The translations under genes and the position numbers were made by a program. A stretch of DNA of 64,000 nucleotides from Lewinella sp. W8 (GTDB taxonomy: Bacteria > Bacteroidota > Bacteroidia > Chitinophagales > Saprospiraceae). The notes beneath the pieces are model-generated. The model did no database searches. It was not told where the DNA came from and saw nothing but the letters and a program-made list of their open reading frames with translations. The stretch covers positions 31,602 through 95,601 of the forward strand of contig NZ_SNAQ03000024.1 in the NCBI RefSeq assembly GCF_004375085.3, written 5' to 3'. Positions 36,811-48,000 of the stretch are shown piece by piece. Every line of letters starts with the position of its first letter. Positions within the stretch are counted from its first letter, which is position 1.

Positions 36811-36841
36811 CGAAGCCAGCAAGTTCAACTTGTTGGCTTCG
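36811..36841. terminator. Bidirectional terminator between convergent lpd and membrane-protein genes
   Basis: CGAAGCCAGCAAG (36811-36823) pairs with CTTGTTGGCTTCG (36829-36841) around a TTCAA loop, 13 bp with one G-T pair. It is followed by TCTTTTG on the plus strand and lies between two convergent stops (36785 and 36850). Confidence 0.75.
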
Positions 36842-36849
36842 TCTTTTGA

Positions 36850-38178
36850 TCAGTGAGCGAAGAAAACCACGTAGCTCATTCTCAATCCGTCCGTGGCTTT
36901 ACGGTAATCCGACGGCGTGCCAACGGCCAAAAGATTCTTCCCCCGGTTCAGGGGTGGGTCCTTCAAGTGAATCCTCACGCCATGCTGCTTGGCGGTGGCG
37001 GTGGCCAAATATTCTGTGTTGAAGGAGGCTCCCCGAACCGTAGTCCCATTAATCGACAACCGAATTTCGGAGGCCAGACAATCCAAAAAATCAGCGGCCT
37101 CCTGAGTGGGTTTATCTCCTTCACTTCCTTTCTGGCTCTCCGCGCAGCGCTCCCGGTAGAGGACCAACTCCCGCTCGGGTAGCGGAACCCACACCGAAAA
37201 GAGCTCCGTAGTATCGACGTATTTGCTCGGCAGGACGGGGCCATAATGCACCCCTTCATAGTTCTCCTCCTCGTAGGCAGCCCGGCGGATGAGGGTGGAA
37301 TCCTGTGCCTCATAAAAGAAGGTGGACTCATAGAAATAGCGGGCGTTAGAACTGAATGCCTGGTCCGCTACGGTACCGAGGATGGCTACCCCAACGCCCA
37401 TCCCCACCGCATAAAACCAATATCCTTTGCGATCGGCCACCTGGTAGGAGAGAATGTTCAGGGCGGTAACGGTGAACCGGCTGTTGATGGGAAACTGAAG
37501 CCGGTACATGATTCGGGTGATGGGAAAATGTATCCGTTTTACCCAGGCGCGTTCCCGCAATTTTTCTATGTGCAGCACACTCACGATGATCGCCATGACA
37601 AAATAGGCCAGGGCCAGGATCAATATCCCAACGGTAATCCAGCGGGAATAGCCCCCGAAATTTCGCAGTAAGCCGATGAGGATCACCACGGCGCTGAACA
37701 CTATACCGAAATTAAAAAACAGGCTCGCCGCCGCAAATCCCGTCCCGAAAATTCCACTGGCCAGGCCATCGAGTCGAAGGATGTAAGCGTCGATGTTTCC
37801 GTAGTTTTCCCGCATTTTTGCCTGAAAATCCTCGCTAAAGCGCTTGTTGGGCCGGAATCCTCCGGGGAAAACACTGTTGAGCCCGACCATGCCAATCCAC
37901 AGGGCCCGCACAATGAAGTGGAAAATAAAGGTGAAGATCAGCGCGGCCGTCACCAGGCGCAGATAAAGAAATACTAATCGCCACAGCCCCAGGGCCTCGC
38001 TGTCCTGGTATAAAAGCAGGAAGACTTCAAGCTGATCCAGTAGTCCGGGAAGCTGCAGGGTGCCAATGATCGCGGCACCCGAGATGATTAATTCTGCCTG
38101 CCAACTCTCTTCCTCCACCCGTTTCAACCATGTGGGCTTGGCGGGGGAATGCGGTGCTCCTTGTTTATCGGATTCCAT
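36850..38178 (-). CDS. Multi-pass membrane protein of unknown function
   Basis: A 442-residue protein I do not recognise. Five hydrophobic spans are evident: IISGAAIIGTLQLPGLL, FLYLRLVTAALIFTFIFHFIV, FNFGIVFSAVVILIGLL, VGILILALAYFVMAIIVSVL and YAVGMGVGVAILGTV, then a long soluble C-terminal part (about 170 residues). The latter contains repeated acidic and Tyr-rich strands (YFYESTFFYEAQDSTLIRRAAYEEENYEGVHYG) and no known motif. Start set at ATG 38178 before a soluble N-terminus, though ATG 38196 and a TTG at 38217 are also in frame. Convergent with lpd across a terminator. Confidence 0.6.
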   Translation of the reverse strand: MESDKQGAPHSPAKPTWLKRVEEESWQAELIISGAAIIGTLQLPGLLDQLEVFLLLYQDSEALGLWRLVFLYLRLVTAALIFTFIFHFIVRALWIGMVGLNSVFPGGFRPNKRFSEDFQAKMRENYGNIDAYILRLDGLASGIFGTGFAAASLFFNFGIVFSAVVILIGLLRNFGGYSRWITVGILILALAYFVMAIIVSVLHIEKLRERAWVKRIHFPITRIMYRLQFPINSRFTVTALNILSYQVADRKGYWFYAVGMGVGVAILGTVADQAFSSNARYFYESTFFYEAQDSTLIRRAAYEEENYEGVHYGPVLPSKYVDTTELFSVWVPLPERELVLYRERCAESQKGSEGDKPTQEAADFLDCLASEIRLSINGTTVRGASFNTEYLATATAKQHGVRIHLKDPPLNRGKNLLAVGTPSDYRKATDGLRMSYVVFFAH

Positions 38179-38264
38179 TGCCACAAAATAGCCCATGATG
38201 GCTGGGCAATCCAGCAATGCGCAAGAAAAATTGTGGATGGACCAGCGCTCGGCAGATTACGGCA

Positions 38265-40157
38265 TCATACCTGCTGGATTTCCCGCCCGTCGTCCGGTTG
38301 CAGCAGCGCAAGGTCCCTTTCGGTAATCATTCCGACCATCTTTTTGTCGCACACCACCGGCAGACCACTGAACCGTCCACTCAGCATGATTTGCCGGAGG
38401 CGGCCGAGGCTGGTCTCCGGCCCCACGGTTTCCAGGTCCCGAAGCATGATTTCCGCCACGTATTCTTTATCGTTGCTCCCTTCCCGGTGCCGCCGCAGCA
38501 GACCATCGGTAAGGAGCCCCACGAGTTCTCCCTCGTCATTCTCCACGGGCAGGTGGTGGATATTATTCCAGTTCATGATCATCTCCGCCCGTTCGATGCA
38601 ATCGTTATGGTTTACGGCAAATACATCCCGGGTCATCAGGTACTCCACGGTGTTTTCGGAGTTCAGAGAAACCGGAAAGCTTTGCCGGTAGTCCTGCCAT
38701 TCATGGACCGGCAGGTTCTCCCGCTGGTACTCCAGCATCATCCGCACCAAGGCCGTCTCGGCCGCGGCCGTTCCGTGGGCTTTTTCCAGGCTACGGAAGT
38801 TGCGTACCGTCCAACTGGAACCCGTCGTTTCTCCCGTCACCCGATGGTGGATGACCCCGAGGTATTTTTCGATGTCCCTGGTGTCCACGCCGGATCGCTC
38901 CAGCCCTACCCTGGCTTGGGGAATCAGGGTATCCAGCAACAGGCTTTTGGCGGTCCGGAGGCGACCAAACCAGTCAAAGGTGGTCCCGAGGCCGGTTCTT
39001 GCGGCCTTGACGAAGTTATCACGGACCGACTTGAAGTCAACGCGTTCAGGGAGCAATCCCTTCTCCAGGTCATTGCCCTGCATCAGTCCCGTCCAGAAGG
39101 CGAAATTGGCAATTTCGTCCAGGGTACTGGGCCCGGCCGGAATGTAACGGCACTCGATGCGGAGGTGGGGTTTGGGGCTGGTCGGGCCGTAGCACAAACG
39201 ATTCCAGGTGTAGGTTGTACCGTTTTGCAGTCTGACCGCCCGCAGCTTCGGAGTTCCTCCCGCCCTTACAACGTCGGTTGCCCGTTCGAATCCATCGGAG
39301 GTCAGCAATAGGGGAAAACGGCTAAGGTTGTTCCGCCAGATTTCCGCCGCGGAATGGTGCAGCCAATCCTGACCGAAGTACACCCTGGCCATCTTAGAAC
39401 GCAGGTTGCGGGAAGAAGACCGCGTATCCAGGCTCTGCTTGAAGATGGCGATTCTGGTTTCCGCCCACAACTCCCGTCCGAACAGGAGCGGAGAATTCAC
39501 GCAGGCGGCCAGGACGGGGCCCGCAATCATTTGTGACCAGTTATGCTGGCGGACGAAATCCCGGGAAGGGATCTGAAGGTGCAGCTGAAAACTGGTATTG
39601 CAGGCTTCAAACAGTACGGAGTTCAGGGAGGTAATCAGGTCATCGGCCCCCTGCAGGTAAATCTGAAAATCTTCCCCGCGTAGGGCCTTGAGTGAGGCGC
39701 TGAGCGTTTTGTAGCGGGGTTCCGGGGTCATGTTTTCGAACTGGAGATTCCGGTACTTCAGCGTGGGTAAAATACCACACTGAAGTATGCGGGCTTCCTG
39801 ACTACCGGCCGCCGCCTGCCCGATGTCCAGCAGACCCAACAACTGTTCTTCCGTTTCCCGGAAGCAGCTGCCGCCCAGGGGCAGTGGATCGAGATTGGCC
39901 TCCAGGTTATAGAGCGCCAGTTCGTTGGTATAACGGGGGTCTTTAATGCGATCCAGCACCTCCAGCGCCGTGGTACTGGCCTGATAATCCTTACCCACAA
40001 GACACAATTCCTGTTCGGCGCCGATCCAGGCGGGGCCTTCGTCAAAAAGCCCTTCTTCGAGCATCATCTCAAAGGCAGCCAGGTCATCAAGGTGACTGAG
40101 GTAGGCCTTTCGGTGGTCGGCCTTGTCGGTAATGCTCCGTACGCGAAAATCTCCCAT
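38265..40157 (-). CDS. Glutamate-cysteine-ligase-like (GCS2) enzyme with C-terminal CBS pair
   Basis: A 630-residue fusion. Residues about 1-400 look like the GCS2/EgtA-YbdK carboxylate-amine ligase fold: GAEQELCLVGKD (the acidic metal-binding opening strand), NLEANLDPLP, FQLHLQIPS and LRIECRYIPAGPS. Residues about 490-620 form two CBS modules, each with a beta-strand-helix unit (EYLMTRDVFAVNHNDCIERAEMIMNWNNIHHLPVENDEGELVGLLT and a second pair ending KKMVGMITERDLALL). CBS domains usually bind adenosyl ligands such as AMP/ATP or S-adenosylmethionine, so the ligase is probably allosterically regulated. The reaction (Glu-Cys or another amide ligation) is not certain. Cytoplasmic. Confidence 0.85.
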   Translation of the reverse strand: MGDFRVRSITDKADHRKAYLSHLDDLAAFEMMLEEGLFDEGPAWIGAEQELCLVGKDYQASTTALEVLDRIKDPRYTNELALYNLEANLDPLPLGGSCFRETEEQLLGLLDIGQAAAGSQEARILQCGILPTLKYRNLQFENMTPEPRYKTLSASLKALRGEDFQIYLQGADDLITSLNSVLFEACNTSFQLHLQIPSRDFVRQHNWSQMIAGPVLAACVNSPLLFGRELWAETRIAIFKQSLDTRSSSRNLRSKMARVYFGQDWLHHSAAEIWRNNLSRFPLLLTSDGFERATDVVRAGGTPKLRAVRLQNGTTYTWNRLCYGPTSPKPHLRIECRYIPAGPSTLDEIANFAFWTGLMQGNDLEKGLLPERVDFKSVRDNFVKAARTGLGTTFDWFGRLRTAKSLLLDTLIPQARVGLERSGVDTRDIEKYLGVIHHRVTGETTGSSWTVRNFRSLEKAHGTAAAETALVRMMLEYQRENLPVHEWQDYRQSFPVSLNSENTVEYLMTRDVFAVNHNDCIERAEMIMNWNNIHHLPVENDEGELVGLLTDGLLRRHREGSNDKEYVAEIMLRDLETVGPETSLGRLRQIMLSGRFSGLPVVCDKKMVGMITERDLALLQPDDGREIQQV

Positions 40158-40262
40158 TAGCGGTCGTTTAGCTGATCGATGCAGCTAAGTACGCGTCACT
40201 CCATGGAGCATCCAGTGATGAAGGCTGGAGTAAAAAATGATAATTGTCAGTTGCGAAAGTGC

Positions 40263-41684
40263 CTAGCAGGCGGCCATCGCCACGGGAATCTGGACGGCCA
40301 GTCCGCCCTCGGCGGTTTCCCGGTACTTGCTGTGCATATCCCGGGCCGTATCCAGCATGGTCTTTATGACCACGTCGAGCTGTACGATGGCGTCCTTCGG
40401 ATCGCTTTCCAGGGCCAGGTTAGCCGCCGTGATGGCCTTCATCGCCCCGATGGCATTCCGCTCAATGCAGGGGATCTGCACCAGTCCGCCGATGGGGTCA
40501 CAAGTGAGCCCCAGATGGTGTTCCATGGCAATTTCCGCCGCCATGAGCACCTGCTCGGGGGAGCCGCCCAGTACTTCGGTCAGGCCCGCCGCCGCCATGG
40601 CGGAACTGACCCCGACCTCCGCCTGACAGCCGCCTTCGGCGGCGGAAATGGTGGCGTTCTTCTTGAAGATACTGCCGATCTCCCCGGCCGTCAGCAGGAA
40701 GCGGCGTTGCGCCTCCTGATCGGCGTTGTCACACCAACAGCGGAAGTAAAGCAACACGGCCGGAATCACTCCCGCCGCGCCGTTGGTCGGGCTCGTGATG
40801 ACCCGGCCCAGGGCCGCATTTTCTTCGTTTACCGCCAGGGCAAAACAACTGATCCAGGAAGTGGTGTTACGAAAGTCCGGCAAGCTTCTTCGGAGTTGCT
40901 TCTCCCAGGCCGAAAAGGAATTCGCCGCCGGCTCTCCGAGCAATTTTGCGCACAGTTTCCTCGCCCGCCGTTTGACGTTCAGTCCGCCGGGCAGCACCTC
41001 CTCCGGAGCCGTACATCCCTGATGGATGACGTGGTAAAAGGTATCCAGGTAGTGATCAATTTTTACCAGTAAATCATCGACCGGGCGAAAGGCCTGCTCA
41101 TTCTCGTAGACGATGTCCGAGATGGACTTCCCGGTGCGTTCGGTGTGGGCCAGCAGATCCGCCGCGGAGTGTACGGGATGGGGCAACTGAAACCCCTGGT
41201 CGATGCGACTGGCCGTGCCCACCTTCACGATGAAGCCTCCCCCGGTGGAATAGTAGGTCTGCTTCTTTTTCTTACCGTTTCCGAGCAGGGCCTCAAACGT
41301 CAGGGCGTTGGGGTGAAAGGCGAGGGTTCTTTTGGCAAAGACGATATCCCGTTGCGGATCAAAGGTGGCCATACGGGGGGCCACGGGAGACCCCACGTTC
41401 ACCTGCCGCTCAGCCTTGATGCGGGAAACGTGAAACGGTATATCGGCGGTGGTGATGGTCTCGGGGTCAAAGCCCTCCAGGCCGAGGGTGACGGCAATAT
41501 CGGTGCCGTGCCCTACCCCGGTTTTGCTGAGCGATCCGTAGAGGATCACCCGCAGATTGAGGACTTCCGTCCCGAGGGGCAGGGACTCCCGGAAGGCGAG
41601 CGCCGCCCGCCACGGCCCGAGGGTGTGGGAACTGGAGGGGCCTACGCCAATTTTGAAAATATCGAAAATACTGATGCTGTGCAT
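40263..41684 (-). CDS. sdaA: L-serine ammonia-lyase, single-chain iron-sulfur type
   Basis: A 473-residue L-serine dehydratase converting serine to pyruvate and ammonia. The N-terminal SISIFDIFKIGVGPSSSHTLGP is the beta-subunit phosphate/ASB motif; the Fe-S cluster cysteines lie in GCTAPEEVLPGG, AEGGCQAEVGVSSAMAAAG and LTCDPIGGLVQIPCIERNA, as in the fused SdaA type. Start chosen at ATG 41684, eighteen bases inside the longest frame, because a good promoter (41729-41700) leaves only about 10 nt of leader and would overlap the longer start. Located between the GCS2-CBS gene and a giant surface protein. Confidence 0.93.
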   Translation of the reverse strand: MHSISIFDIFKIGVGPSSSHTLGPWRAALAFRESLPLGTEVLNLRVILYGSLSKTGVGHGTDIAVTLGLEGFDPETITTADIPFHVSRIKAERQVNVGSPVAPRMATFDPQRDIVFAKRTLAFHPNALTFEALLGNGKKKKQTYYSTGGGFIVKVGTASRIDQGFQLPHPVHSAADLLAHTERTGKSISDIVYENEQAFRPVDDLLVKIDHYLDTFYHVIHQGCTAPEEVLPGGLNVKRRARKLCAKLLGEPAANSFSAWEKQLRRSLPDFRNTTSWISCFALAVNEENAALGRVITSPTNGAAGVIPAVLLYFRCWCDNADQEAQRRFLLTAGEIGSIFKKNATISAAEGGCQAEVGVSSAMAAAGLTEVLGGSPEQVLMAAEIAMEHHLGLTCDPIGGLVQIPCIERNAIGAMKAITAANLALESDPKDAIVQLDVVIKTMLDTARDMHSKYRETAEGGLAVQIPVAMAAC

Positions 41685-41699
41685 GACCAAAATATTCCG

Positions 41700-41729
41700 C
41701 AAAGGTGCGGCAATAAGTTGTCATAGCAA
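41700..41729 (-). promoter_or_regulatory. Bacteroidota promoter of the serine ammonia-lyase gene
   Basis: Minus strand TTG (41729-41727), 19-bp spacer, CACCTTTG (41707-41700), one mismatch from TAnnTTTG. The predicted start near 41694 leaves a 10-nt leader before ATG 41684. This is the best-spaced promoter in the window. Confidence 0.6.
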
Positions 41730-42039
41730 GCAATTTTTCCTGAATTTTTTTGCCGGTAAATCGGCCGTGTCTTCCCCCGACAGGAACAGCTATTTTGCGG
41801 AAGGGCAGGAAGAATTTGGGCACTACGTGCGGGTGCAAAGGTTCTGGGGCCGGCAAGCAACACCCCAAAGGACACGGCTCTTCACCCATTGGCCGGCACC
41901 TGCACGTGTTGCCCCGGGTGTCTGCACACTTTTTTCCGTTGTCTGCCCGGAGTCGGACGCATAAACCTACCGTCCTACCGATTGGTAAGCCTCCTGATTT
42001 AAATAGATAATTTTAGCAATCGTTCGCCACTACTTGGGC

Positions 42040-42047
42040 TATCTTTG
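42040..42047 (+). promoter_or_regulatory. TATCTTTG -7 element before the giant surface protein
   Basis: A perfect TAnnTTTG match 22 bp upstream of the ATG at 42069. The expected -33 TTG is not present at the right spacing, so confidence is moderate. The 336 bp between this promoter and the 41700-41729 promoter hold no evident gene. Confidence 0.45.
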
Positions 42048-42068
42048 GTCTTAATCCCATCCAGAACA

Positions 42069-45000
42069 ATGCTTATTTTCCGGAGTTTATTCCTGGTTTT
42101 CACGACGCTGATCCTAAGCTTCCCTCCTACTCCCGAAACCGTTCCCCACCACCCGACGGAGCGGGACCAGCCCGTCCTGGATTGTGCCACCGATCATGTG
42201 CACGAAACCCTGGGCCAGAATGACCCGAAGTATCGCATCAGCCAGGAAAAACTCGAAGCGGAATGGGCCCGGGTGGCCGGTAAGGGACTGCGGCAAAAAC
42301 TCCCCCCACCCTACGAGATTCCGGTGGTTTTTCACATCGTGCACGAAAACGGTACGGAGAACATTGCCGACGCGGACATCCTCAGGTCCCTGGACTTTTT
42401 GAACCAGTCTTTCGCCAACCAGGGCTACTATGACCAGGGGGTGGGCGTAGACACCGAAATTCAATTTTGTCTCGCCCGAAGAAGTCCCGATAACTTACCG
42501 ACCACCGGCATCAACCGAATCGTCTCCCCGCTCACCAACGTGGAAGCCACGGCCCAGGACCGAGACCTCAAGGACCTCTCTCGCTGGAATCCCCGGGAAT
42601 ACGTTAACATCTGGGTAGTGAGGGAAATTTGTGGTCTGGGACTGGGCTGCGGGGTCGCGGGGTACGCCTACTACCCGGGTGCCCACGGAGGAAGTGTGGA
42701 CGGCATTGTGGTGGAGGCCCGCTGGCTGACCAGCAATGAAGCCCGGGCCACCGTGCTGACGCACGAGATGGGACACTACCTCGGGCTACGGCACACCTTC
42801 GACGGCGGCTGCACGAACGATGACTGCACCCTCGACGGGGACCGTGTCTGCGACACCCCGCCGGACAACTCCAAGGCCGCCGTTCCCTGCGGCGGCACGG
42901 CCAACTCCTGTACCACGGACACCAACTCCGGCTTCGCCACCGACCAGAATGACATGTTCAACAACTACATGGATTACGGCAACTGGTCCTGCTACAACGC
43001 CCTCACGGCCGGTCAGCGCGACCGGATGCATTTCTTCCTGGAGGGCCGGCGGCAGAGCCTCCTGGAAAGTCCGGGTTGTCTGGATCCGTGTCCGGCGCCC
43101 ATTGTTGCCTCCTTCACCGGAGGAGACGTGACCATTGACGTGGGGACCACCCTGAACTTTACCAATACCTCCACCAACGGTGATAACCTCCAATGGCAAC
43201 TGGACGGCGTGGACGTCTCCACGGCAAGCACATATTCACAGACCTTCAATACGGTAGGTGTATATACGGTTACCCTGACCGTTTCCAGCAACGATCCGCT
43301 TTGCCGCCCCGAAACCGTCACCCAGCGGGTCACGGTATTTTGTCCCGTTCTGGCCAGCTTTGACGTACCCCCACTCCTGGAGGCCAGTGCAACAGCAACC
43401 TTTACCAATACCTCTACGGCGGGCACGAACTTCTCCTGGACGATCGACGGCACCCCGATCGCCACGACCGCCGATCTGAGTCATATTTTCCCGGCCTCCG
43501 GGCTATACGAAGTGTGTCTGGCCACCGATAATACCTTATGCGGCGAGGAAACTTGCCGCCTCGTATTCGTTCGGGAGCCCGCGTGTACGGACTGCCCGGC
43601 CACCGATGACTGCGGTAATGCCTTTGCCTTCAGTTACCAACAACCCGGCAGTCAGCAGGATGGTCTCTTTACTGCCGTCCTTCCCGCCAACGGCATCTTT
43701 TACGTCGGTGGGACCTACGCCGGAGGGCCCATCGTGATGGCACTGGCCGCCAACGGGGTTCCCATCTGGCAGCAGCAACTCTTCCCCCGAAATGGCGGGG
43801 CGGTAGTTTCCCAATTGGTCCTGGACCAGGACGGCATGCTCAGCGGAATTGGCTTTTCGGGCGTAGACGTACAGGACGCTACGGAGAGTTTCGCCTTCAG
43901 AATTGACCCGTCGGACGGCAACCTCCTCTGGGCGCGGACCTACCCCAACCAGAGCTGGGAAGCCAGTTTGTACCAGTTATATCACCCCGTTGCGGGTGGT
44001 CCGCTGGTGGCGCTCGGCCAGATGGAGGAACCTTTCTCCCCCACAAATTTCAACGCATCTGGTACCCGCTTCCTCATCAACCCCGCGGACGGAGCGCTAA
44101 TCAGTCAACCCGATCGCTACGACAATGATTTGCTGCGAGGGTTTCTTGATGCCGTCTACGATCCGGCGGCGGGCCTGTACTTTACCATCAGCATCCAGCA
44201 GGACCTGAATACCGGCTTTTTCAGTCCCCAGGTAAGTGCGCTGGACGTGGGGGGTGTCATGCAGTGGAGCCAAAGTTACGAGGCCGGTAATGCCTTCACC
44301 CTGGAGGGCCTCAGCATTACCGACGACGGAGACGACCTGGTGTTTCTGGTTAATGATTTCGGTTCCACCAACACACCGTCCGGCTTTCAGATTTGGAAGA
44401 TTGACAAGACGGGACAAACGCAGTGGGTCAGGAAATTTGCCCCCGGCTTTTCCATGCCCCTGAAGGTGAGAAGTAATCCCGTTGGCTACGTGGTCTGGGG
44501 GTACGTCGGCACCAGTGAACGACAAATGATCGTGCAGCTGGACCGGGACGGAAACCTCCTGTGGGCAAATATCTACGAAAATATCCCCACCGTTTGCGAC
44601 TTCAACAACGCCCTGGCCACGGACAACGACCAGATCATTCTGGGGCTGGGGACGCGGTTGGGCAACATATACCCCACCCTGCTTCGGATTAACGCCGACG
44701 GTAGCACCGTACAAAGTTGCATCAATTATACCCCCGTAGACCTTGAGGAGGTTGAAGTGCGGGGAAGCATTACCCAGGAAGACCTGATCCGGGGGGAAGT
44801 TGAGTTTTTCGAGAATCAGATCTTCAGCGAGCCCGGATTTCTGGCGTATAATCCGGAAAGTTGTCAGGATCCCTGCCCTCCCGTAGACAGCTGCGCTACT
44901 CCCTTCTTTCTCCGTTACGGGGAAGCCGACGCCGTAACGGATGGGTGTTTTACCACCAGTGTGCACTCTGGGGGAATTACTTACGTGGGGGGACAGTTGA

Positions 45001-48000
45001 GTGGCCTTCCCTACGTTGGCGCGCTGGATGGAGAGGGAAATATCCTTTGGCAACGGCGGGTTGAAGTTAACCTGCCACTGACCGGAGGGAACTCCACCGA
45101 AACTAACCAGAAAAGTGGAGCAGGGTCATCCGCTTCGCAGGTAACTGACCTGATGCTCGACGGTGAAGGCACGCTTGTGGGCGTGGGTGCCTACCGTTCC
45201 GGGGACGTTCGGGCCGGCAGTTTCGGCTTTCGTCTGAATCCGCTTGACGGCACTACTCTGTGGGCCCGGAACTACGGTACGGATCTCGGGCTGGTCTTTC
45301 AAAACATCTCGGAATCTGCTGCCGGAGGAAGCTACCTGGCTACGGGAGGAGGTTTCGAGCTACTAGCCCCCCTGAATCAGGAAGTTGGTGCACTCTACTA
45401 CATTGATCGCGCGACGGGGCAGACGCTGAATCCCGTCTCCGGACTGGTGCCCTTTCTTAACGAAGGTCTCTATGATGTAACCGCCGATCCCGCTACCGGC
45501 CTCCTGTACGGCATCGGTACGGAGGGCAGCGACCTCATACTCTATGCCCTGGAAGCCGACGGCACCCAACGGTGGACCCAGCGGTATTCGCTCGGCAATA
45601 ACGGTGGCACACTGAGGGGCATTAGCGTGGAATGGCACCTGGCCGATCTGTTCATCCTGGCCGAATCCGAAGGGGTAACTGGAAGCACTCCGGTGATGAT
45701 CAAGGCCTCGATCCTTGACGGCAGTGTGATCAGTGCCCAATGGGCCAGCTCCCCTTTGCGGGGCTCCCGGCAACTCTTTTCCTACGGCGATCTGGTGGGC
45801 AGTGTGCATTACGAGTTAAACAGCCAACGGGCGAGTATCCTGTTCTGGGACGCTGCTACCAACTCCCCGGTCCGGGAACTCCGTCTTCCCCTTCTGGTGG
45901 GTACACCTCAAACCGAACTGGTTACCGTCCGGGATTCTTTAGTGGTGGTCAGTGGCTTTGACGTGCTCACGCCCGACCCGGTCATTCTGGCCACTAATTT
46001 TGCGGGAGAGCTACCCGAAAGCTGCGGTAGTGTGGAAGTGAACGATGAGGTTTTCGCCACCGAGCTTGCGCTGAACGTCTCCTCGGAACCCCTTCCCGAC
46101 GAAGGGCTTCGCATCACGTCGGAGGACAACCTCTCGGACCTGGGGCCCGCCTTCCTTTTTCCCGCGCCCGGAAACTGCCCGAGCGACTGTTCCGAGTCCG
46201 AAATTTGCGGCAACCAGATCGACGATGACGGAGACGGATTTATTGACTGTCTCGATCCCGACCTGATGAACGATTGCTGTTGCCTGACGGGGCCAACGGT
46301 CGATCTGGGGCCGGACACTACCCTGTGTTCCGGAGCATTTCTCCTGGCTCCCGACAGCTTACGCGGACTGACCCTTGAATGGTCAACGGGCGTGACGGGA
46401 GATAGTATCCTGATTGACCGTGCGGGAACGTACTGGCTGATGGCTACCGACAGCTGCGGCTACGCCGCCGCCGACACCATCGTAGTGCAGATCCGATCCA
46501 CCCCTACCCTGGAGCTCGGTCCGGATACCACCCTTTGTCAAAACGGCGTCTTCCCTTTCCGGGCGCAGGACGGATTTGCCGAATACGAATGGGTAGACGG
46601 TACCACCGAAAAATCCTTTACCGCCTACGATGCCGGCGTTTACTGGGTCAACGCGACGGACAGCTGCGGAGGCATCCAAAGCGATACGGTACGGGTAACC
46701 ATCAACCCGGTTACGGAAATTGATCTCGGACCGGACACCACCATCTGCCTGGGCGACACGTTGAGCTTCACCTTATCCGGTTTCACGAATTACCAGTGGT
46801 CCAACACCAGTTTCATTGACTGCGTCAATTGCCCGGAGGTGCGAGTGTGGCCGGACCGGGACACCCTGTTACTCGTTTCCGGCGAAATCTCGGCGGGATG
46901 CATCAGCTCCGATAGCCTGCGCATCAGGGTCACCACCGGCACGGGAGCCCGAACCAACACAACGCTTTGCCCCGGAGATTCTCTGGATTTTGGTGGACAA
47001 ATCATTCGCTCCGCCGGACAGTTTTACGCCACGAACCTCACGGGCAGTTGCGACGTGACCGATACGCTGGACGTGACCCTGCTCCGGGACACGCTGACCA
47101 CGGAATTACTTCAGATTTGCCAGGGCGACTCGGTGATGGTTTTCGGGCAGTTTGAATCCCAGGCGAACGATTACGAAGCGCAGTTCACGGCTAGTAATGG
47201 TTGCGACAGCACCCACCGAATTACCCTGGAAGTGTTCATGTCCTTCACCCAGAGGGATTCCGTGAGCATTTGTGCCGGGGACTCCACTTTGATTTTTGGA
47301 CAATTTGAAAGCACCCCTGGGATATACTCCCAAAGCTTAATGACCGCCGGTGGCTGTGACAGTTTGCGGGAAATAGTGCTGTCGGTCCTTTCTCCCGTCA
47401 CCACCACGGAGATGCGCAGCATCTGCGCCGGGGACTCGGTGCTCATCTTCGGCCAATTCGAGCAAGTGGCCGATACCTACAGCCAAACTTTCGCGGCGGC
47501 CAGCGGGTGTGACAGCACGCACCAGATTACGCTTACGGTGCAGGATACCACCTCCGGTCAAAATGAGTTAACCATCTGTGCGGGAGATTCCGTGCTGATC
47601 TTCGGGCAGTTTCAACGAACGCCAGGTATTTATGCAGAGACCTTTACGGCGGCGAACGGCTGCGATAGTCTGCACCGCACTCGGCTGAACGTGCTGGAGA
47701 CTGTCATCACTCAGGAAAGCGCCAGTATTTGCGCCGGCGACTCCCTGCTGATTTTCGGGCAGTTTGAACGAACGTCGAACACCTACGCACAATCGTTTAC
47801 CGGAGCCAACGGTTGCGACAGTACCCATCAAATCACGCTTACCGTTCGGGACACCATCTCCAGCGAGGAACAAGTGAGTGTCTGTGCCGGAGATTCGACA
47901 CTGATCTTTGGCCAGTTTGAAAGTACGCCGGGAATCTATTCTCGCACCCTGGTGGGCAGCAACGGCTGCGACAGCACGCATCGGGTCCGTTTATCCCTGC

